Positions 58,701 through 64,000 of a stretch of 64,000 nucleotides of DNA are shown one piece after another. The notes beneath the pieces were generated by a model. It was not told the DNA's origin. It was given only the letters and a program-made list of their open reading frames with translations, and did no database searches. Source of the stretch: Marvania coccoides (lineage: Eukaryota; Chlorophyta; Trebouxiophyceae; Chlorellales; Chlorellaceae). How positions within the stretch are numbered: position 1 is the first letter of the stretch; each line of letters opens with the position of its first letter. Position numbers and translations under genes: made by a program. The stretch covers positions 2,914,001 to 2,978,000 of the forward strand of contig OY978097.1 in assembly GCA_963854735.1 (NCBI GenBank), read 5' to 3'.

Positions 58701-60245
58701 ATCTTGACGATCTTGGGCGCCATGGTGGCGCGGGGGCGCTCCTTGGTCTGCAATTTATTGAATGATGCACAGCGAGAAAGATACGTGAGTAAAAGGGTTC
58801 TAGGGCCAGAGCGAAAACTCTGGCAGCGACTTCCTGTTGTAATGGAATGGCAACAACCACCGCCAAAGAAAGAAAAAGCCAGGGCTCACCTCCGACATGC
58901 CATTTGCGTTCTTGCGGATGTACTTGTAGATCTTGTCAGGCCAGGACTCCTCGATCACAATGTGCTTCAGGTGCTCCGCAGGCAGCTGCTTCAGGATGGC
59001 CTCGAGCCCTTCCCGCACAGAGCGATCCCACTCAGAGTTGTCCGGTTTTACGCCATCGTCAGGCTCCTCTGTGCGCTCGTCCACGTCCACCTCCATATCG
59101 TCAATCTGAAAAATTAGAGCGAATGGGATTCTTAATTTAGTATACAAACAATCTTTGGTATGCAACGAACTCCGTCACATCAGCTGCAGAGAGCATACAA
59201 ACCCTCTTTAATCAAGTTGATAAACGTACCTGGGTGTCGGCAACAGCAGCCTGGCGGCGGCCACGAGCACGGCGACGGGTGGGCACGGCCGCCATCTCCT
59301 CATCAGATTCGGAGGCTCCCATGGCGCCAGCGTTCTCCTCATCCTCGTCCGAAGGAGAATACTCGTCAGGGTTGGAGGGAACGTCCTCGGGGTCCTCTTC
59401 GTGGATACGCGCGCCCGCCTTCTCCACCGCAGCCAGGCGGGAGACGCCAAGGCGCGTGCGGCGGCGGCCACTGCCAACCAGTGCAGCGTCACTGTCGTCA
59501 GAGCTCATGGTCACCGCTGCCGCTGCGTCCAGGCGCTGACTGAGCCGCGACTGGCGGCCGCCGGCCTTAAGGGGGCGCCCGCGGCCGCGCTTTTGCAGCG
59601 GCAAGGAGGCGGGGTCGGTGGTAGCCAGATCAATCTCCTGAGGCGCAGGGTCGGCAGACTCGACAAGCGGGGTGGAGGTGGTGTTGCCGGATTCGGGGTC
59701 CTCCTCGCTGGAGGTGTCGGGCGAGATGGCAGCCAGCGCGAGGCGCACCTCTTTCAGGCGCCTGTCAAGCTTGGTTGCAACTTGGCCGGTGAAGCCAAGG
59801 GCGCGCAGGTCGTTGATCTCGCAGCTGAGCAGCTGGTGGCCGTCGGGCTCATGCTGGCTTTCCACCCAGACATCGGTCACCTGCAGGGGCGATGGAAACC
59901 ACAAATTAGTGAGCGATGATATTTTGAAAAAAACTCAACAACAAGATCGGAAACAACGAACTTGAAAGAAGAAGCCCTTCCAAGGCTGCAGTGCTTCCCA
60001 TTTGCATCGTGTACACTATGATCATCAACCTCCAGCCAGAAGGCGTGGGGGAGAGAGTGCTGGGCAGCATTGTTGAATAATTTTCGAACATGTCTCGGGG
60101 CCCCCGAACAGGTTGCCTTTCTGCGACAATCACTCACATCACTGTACTGACGCACTGTCAGAAGGCCCGCAAGGAAGCTCAGCACTTCACTGTGTGAAGA
60201 GTTTGCAGAGATTCCAACATTTAAGGGCTGGCTTTGTCGTTTCAT
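55742..60245 (-). CDS. SNF2-family ATPase/helicase (DEAQ box)
   Basis: Six exons on the minus strand: 60245-60138, 59880-59230, 59105-58890, 58747-57512, 57408-56634, 56499-55742, phases consistent, 1247 residues. Residues ~1-240 are acidic and basic low-complexity with an AT-hook-like KRGRGRPLK. The ATPase begins late: GMGKTA Walker A at 738-743 (exon joins ALEM to GMGKT), DEAQ at 858-861, VTGTPCN motif III. The C-terminal helicase half has VFSEYNELLKT, LLGAKVGGVGITLTAA and motif VI QAVGRSRRMGQTKP. Large insert of ~250 residues precedes the P-loop. The layout suggests the SHPRH/RAD5/RAD16 side of the SNF2 tree, but no RING or HIRAN is seen. Likely nuclear, DNA-repair or chromatin role; subgroup uncertain. 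Confidence 0.82.
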
Positions 60246-60969
60246 CTTGTCTCTCTGCGCGTGAACGCGCCTTGATAGACGAATGCAGTTATAAAATGTG
60301 GAAAATCAATGACAATGGCTCCAAATTTTCAAATTTTGTGAATAACGAATTGGACGCCCAGAAATTTTGAATAGATAACAACAGATTAAAAATTCCAGAG
60401 GCTGATGGCCATGGTCTCTTTCTATCGACGGAGGGGGGAGCACGGCAGTTGACGCATCTGGCACAAGCGGAGGGAAGTATTCGCTGTCCCTGGCACGTGC
60501 CCGGCAGAGCGAATGCCGCCCTACGTTTCGCCTTTTCCTCACAGCCGTAAGCAATGAGAGCGCACTCGCTGTGCACCCGATTCTTCAGTATACTGCTCTT
60601 TGCATGCATTTCCATGCTGTCTTGGGATGAAAAATGCGTTGTACTTCAAGAAAAAGATAAACATAATTTGGCAACATGCCATTTTTTCGCACAAGATCAC
60701 CATCAAATCAAATTTTAGGTGTGAAATCCGTCCAAAACCGTTGATTGGTATCAGTGGTCAGCTGTACTGCTCGATTGCGAAAGATATTAAACCAAAATGC
60801 AACAACCGGCAGTTCAAATAATCAAAAATTTCAAGTAATTTGTCTTCTCAAAAAAAAATGGTCAATTGTTGGAATTCGATACAAAATTAGAATGATTTAG
60901 TTCGGTATCTCATATTCAAGGTGGAAATAATTATCGAAACCCCCCTTTTATTCTCATAGGCAAAATCTT
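60246..60969. other. Intergenic region, no gene supported
   Basis: 724 bases upstream of the SNF2 start and downstream of the NUMOD3 gene. A GC-rich patch at 60400-60600 gives a Cys-containing minus frame (ACARCVNCRAPPSVDRKRPW), but it has no recognisable domain and is flanked by AT-rich sequence; possibly an old element remnant. Confidence 0.4.
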
Positions 60970-62825
60970 TCATGCGCCGGCTCCAGCTACGGTTCTCACC
61001 GGCGGCACCTCCTCGGCATCAGAAGCGTTATCCAACCGCAGCGCCCTCCGCACCTGCTCCTCCGCCTGGCGCACCTCAAGGAAGGCCCGAGCAGCGGCCG
61101 CCTGAGCATGCAACAGATCGCTCGGCACAGCGCAGCTGGGCGCCTCCACGGCAGCCGCAGCAGCAGCTCCGGTACCGGCAGTGCTGTTTGCCGACCCATC
61201 CGAGCCAGAGGATGCGCCATTGGATGTGGAAGCAGCAGCAGCAGCGGCAGAAGCAGCAGCAACGCCGGTCCTGATGGCAGCTCCGTTCACCCCAGCGCAA
61301 GTGTTCCAGGCAGACTTTGCTGCCACCGCAGCAACGTTAACCTTGGCTTTGGTTGCCTGCGCTTTCAGCTTGCGATAGTCCATTGCCGCCTGCATGGCCG
61401 CGCGCACACGAGGCGAAGCCTGCCCCATCGGCATGGCATTGGCAGCCATCGGCGGGGGGGTGGACGGCACCAAAGCGGCCACTGCTCCAGGCACGGAGCC
61501 GGTAGAGTCAGCCTCCAGGCCTCCCTCCTCCTGCCTGAGTGCCGCTGCCGCCGCCGCCGCCGCGACTTCCTGCTTCCTTTTCTTGTACTCCATGGCTGCA
61601 GACATGCGGGTCACCACCGCCGCGCGCGCCTGGGAAACCGACGGCCCGTTGGCGTTGATGGGCCCCGAGGAGAGCGAGTCATTGGCGCTGGGTGGTATTC
61701 CCCCCGCCCCGCCAATTTTGCTGCGCAGCAGGCTGCTCTCGTTGAAGATGCGCTCCCGCAGGACAACGTACTGCTTGTACCGCGTGATCAGCCACTCGAT
61801 GCCCGTCTGCTGCACGTCCATCATCGTCGGCTTGCGGCTGTGGCGCTGCACAAATGCCTGCGTCCAAGGGGACAGCTCCTCCTGCAGCGACCGGTACTCC
61901 CGCAGCTCAGACTTGAACGCATTCAGCGCGTCCGCCTTGCCGCGCTTCATCACGCCCATGGGCACGCGGGTGCCGGCGGCGGCCTCCTGCTGCGCTGCTG
62001 CCTCGTACACTGCCTCGACCGCTTTTAGCACGCGCACCGCCGAGTGGCGCTTGCGCTGCGACAGCGCGATGTTCTGCTTGTGCTGCTCGCTCTTGGGCTT
62101 GCCCGTGAGCTTGGCGGACACGATGGAGGCCGCCTGCGGGGACAGGGGCTTACCCCGCCGCGCCGCGCTCATCTTCTGCCGCGTGGCCATGCTGTGGGAG
62201 CTGTTGAGCTTGGCCAGGCGCATCTTTTCGCGGGTCTCCTCGCTCAGGGTGCGCCCTTTGTTCCACGCTGGTTTGCCCTTCCGAGAATTTGACTGCGACT
62301 CCCGGTACTCGGGGTCCTGCCACTTCTCCTTGAGGCCTTTGGAGATGGTTTTGCGTACCGAGTCAGGCACCTGAGCGCCTTTGTTCCATGCCGTGCGCCG
62401 CGGGCCTGGGGCCTCGCCAGGGGAGTCAGCCTGCAGGGCGACGAAAAATACGAGGCGTCAGTAAAAAAATCTGAGTTTGAGGGCTTGAAGCCGCGCCTGG
62501 TGCGTGGTCGGGTTCGTACCTGGTGAGCGGCGACCTCTGGCGCAGCATGCCCAAAGGCCTGTTGGCCGTCAGGGGTGGCACCTGCGCAAAGGAAGAGAGA
62601 CATGAATCGAAACCCCGAGTGAGACTCTCAATACGGCATTCCCAGCGACGTGGCCCCAATGAATAAGTATGACTGTATCGATATGATTCACTCACAGAGC
62701 GGCGGGGCCACAATGCGTTTTGCTGGAGCTCTGCTGCCAAGATTGTAAAAAGGTCGGGCCACAACGGTGGTGGGGCGATATGAAGTGGACGCCGTGCAAT
62801 GAACGGTTGTAATTCCTTGTCTCAT
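60970..62825 (-). CDS. NUMOD3-motif DNA-binding protein, probable plastid import
   Basis: Three exons on the minus strand: 62825-62696, 62581-62520, 62430-60970, phases consistent, 550 residues. The leader MRQGITTVHCTASTSYRPTT has no acids and is followed by basic residues, like a transit peptide. Then three NUMOD3 motifs: AWNKGAQVPDSVRKTISKGL, GKPAWNKGRTLSEETREKMR and GKPLSPQAASIVSAKLTGKP. NUMOD3 is the DNA-contacting module of GIY-YIG and HNH homing endonucleases; no nuclease domain is seen. A middle block (WTQAFVQRHSRKPTMMDVQQ) and a repeated AMEYKKRK / AMDYRKLK phrase follow, and the rest is Ala-rich. Land plants carry similar plastid-predicted proteins of unknown function. The first exon is inferred from an in-phase gtgagt donor. 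Confidence 0.82.
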
Positions 62826-63083
62826 CTTTGATTTAGAAAAGAATTAATATAATGCGCAATTATTCTCAGCGTGCGCCTTTCAAGGGAAGCGAAATAATAA
62901 TCGCGCCATAATTTTAGCGACCTAGACTCTCCTTGAACAGCCGCTTAAATGTTTTGATCAAACTAGGTGCAATTTTAATATTAAACGAGCTTTTCTTAGC
63001 CAAAAAACCACGATCAACAGGAAAAGAAAGATGACCAACATGAGCGAGCGGTTGCAGAGGCGGCGCACTGCAGCCCAAGAATT

Positions 63084-63918
63084 TCAATATTTTTGGCTGT
63101 TAGCTGCTTCAATGACGGTAGCAGATCTGTTCCCCCAGGCGCCGTCCATCCATGCCACGCGCTGTTGCAGCCAGCTCCACATCTCGTCCACCGCCGTCCT
63201 CCATGCTGCCTCGCCGTCAACGCCGGCGCCGAGCACCTCCGGGAAAGCAGCAAAATTGCGTCCAGCCGATCCTTCAATTATGGAAGAGGCTGTGCTGACA
63301 ATTGTCTCCAGTCCAGCATCGCTCCATGGCCCGCTCCGTAGCTGTGTCCAGCGGGCTGCAGCAGCATCTTGAAAGCTGGCATCTTTCCACATTTGCCGGT
63401 ACCTGAAGAATAAAATTAGAAAAAAAAATGAGAATTCGGTTTAGTAACTGAGGTTGCTGCAAATGCAAATGCAAAGAATTGAAAACTGGAACGCCGTCGC
63501 TGCAGTTTCCGTTTTATGAGCCTGCATGCGTGCACTCACCAGCGAGAGGTGCCGTCTCCTGGGTCCACCAGGCACCTCTCTTGGTCCTCACAGATGTTGA
63601 AGCGCCATCCGTTTGGAGAAATCGCAGAACCGCGGCTGACTCCAGGCCCAGAGGCGCCCTCACGCTGCCAGCCATCGATAGGGTACCCACAGCATAATCC
63701 AAATGCCTCTACGATGGAACAATAAAAGAAAATTGCATTAGTTTCTTCCACACAATAATTTGTTTTATTTGAGAGGATGAAAAAAATAAATAAAGTGGGA
63801 TCTTTGTTTCTCACCATTGTAATCCCAGGGAGGGCCCATTGCCAGCGGCTGTTCCGTGTCTTTGTACATGTACGTTGAGCCTCGGTAGCCGCTGCATGGC
63901 ATTGAAGACGGAAATGTG
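63084..63918 (-). CDS. CotH-kinase family protein, 3' end (partial)
   Basis: Three exons seen on the minus strand: 63918-63815, 63708-63540, 63402-63084, with consistent phases; the gene continues off the right edge. Conserved C-terminal CotH pattern: STYMYKDTEQPLAMGPPWDYN-type segment at the upstream end, then AFGLCCGYPIDGW, ISPNGWRFNICE, GTSRWYRQMWKDASFQDAAA, RWTQLRSGPWSDAGL, then RNFAAFP and QQRVAWMDGAW near the end. CotH proteins are atypical secreted or spore-coat kinases in Bacillus (CotB phosphorylation) and surface proteins in fungi. The catalytic core lies outside the window. A secreted or cell-wall role here is inference. Confidence 0.8.
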
Positions 63919-64000
63919 CTGAGCAAAAAAAACACAAAAAACCATAATTATCAGAACAGCCAATTAAAATTATTTAAAAAACTTGCTCTGGGTTCTTGGT

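Noticed and set aside
60289..60615. Cys-rich minus frame in the SNF2/NUMOD3 spacer
   Set aside because: Only three closely spaced cysteines, no domain match, and flanking sequence is non-coding.
61394..62374. Plus-strand frames over the NUMOD3 gene
   Set aside because: Shadow of GC-rich codons; the minus strand carries the NUMOD3 motifs and splice sites.

Overview
The window is nuclear DNA from a photosynthetic eukaryote, most likely a chlorophyte green alga. GC-rich, alanine-rich exons are separated by short AT-rich GT-AG introns. There are no operons or ribosome binding sites, and TGTAA poly(A)-type signals follow some genes. The gene set is Viridiplantae-like: phytoene desaturase with a transit peptide, an isoamylase-2-type starch debranching subunit, a LIG6-type SNM1/DNA ligase fusion, plant-type ATG11, mTERF, and an LCIA/NAR1-type transporter. 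The class of alga cannot be fixed from the sequence alone. All assignments come from reading translated sequence against remembered family features; no database search was run.

Layout. 0-20 kb: 3' part of ATG11, SGF11, phytoene desaturase, a ZC3HC1/NIPA-like zinc finger protein, ribosomal protein S18 (uS13), a small broken membrane-protein frame, TMCO1, a RING E3, a TraB-domain protein and a 1116-residue coiled-coil protein. 20-30 kb: an LCIA/NAR1-type transporter, a metallothionein-like gene, then an accessory island of about 6 kb. The island holds SINE-like repeats in inverted orientation, a LINE 3' fragment, degenerate tandem repeats and a secreted selenium-binding-protein-like gene. 30-46.8 kb: ISA2-like isoamylase, a small Lys/Ala/Pro-rich protein, tubulin cofactor D, a WDR5-like protein, CDT2, mTERF, and complex I subunit NDUFS8 with three micro-exons. 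47-64 kb: LIG6, an orphan GPI-anchor-like surface protein, an MnmM/YtqB-like methyltransferase preceded by a fourth SINE copy, a SNF2 ATPase, a NUMOD3 protein with a likely transit peptide, and the 3' end of a CotH-kinase gene.

The genes do not form one pathway. Several pairs are divergent with short shared promoters (SGF11/PDS, ZC3HC1/RPS18, TraB/coiled-coil, NAR1/metallothionein, TBCD/WDR5-like, mTERF/NDUFS8, LIG6/GPI-like). Chromatin and genome maintenance is well represented (SGF11, WDR5-like, CDT2, LIG6, SNF2), as are plastid and mitochondrial functions (PDS, LCIA-like, mTERF, NDUFS8, ISA2, NUMOD3).

Most unusual points: an inverted-repeat-flanked mobile-element island in which a SINE runs into the metallothionein frame; four probable GC-AG introns among about fifty; 10-13 nt micro-exons in NDUFS8; start-codon exons of only 3 or 6 coding nt; a PIP box inside the LIG6-like fusion; a WDR5 paralogue whose arginine-binding pocket residues are replaced; and an isoamylase lacking its catalytic acids.
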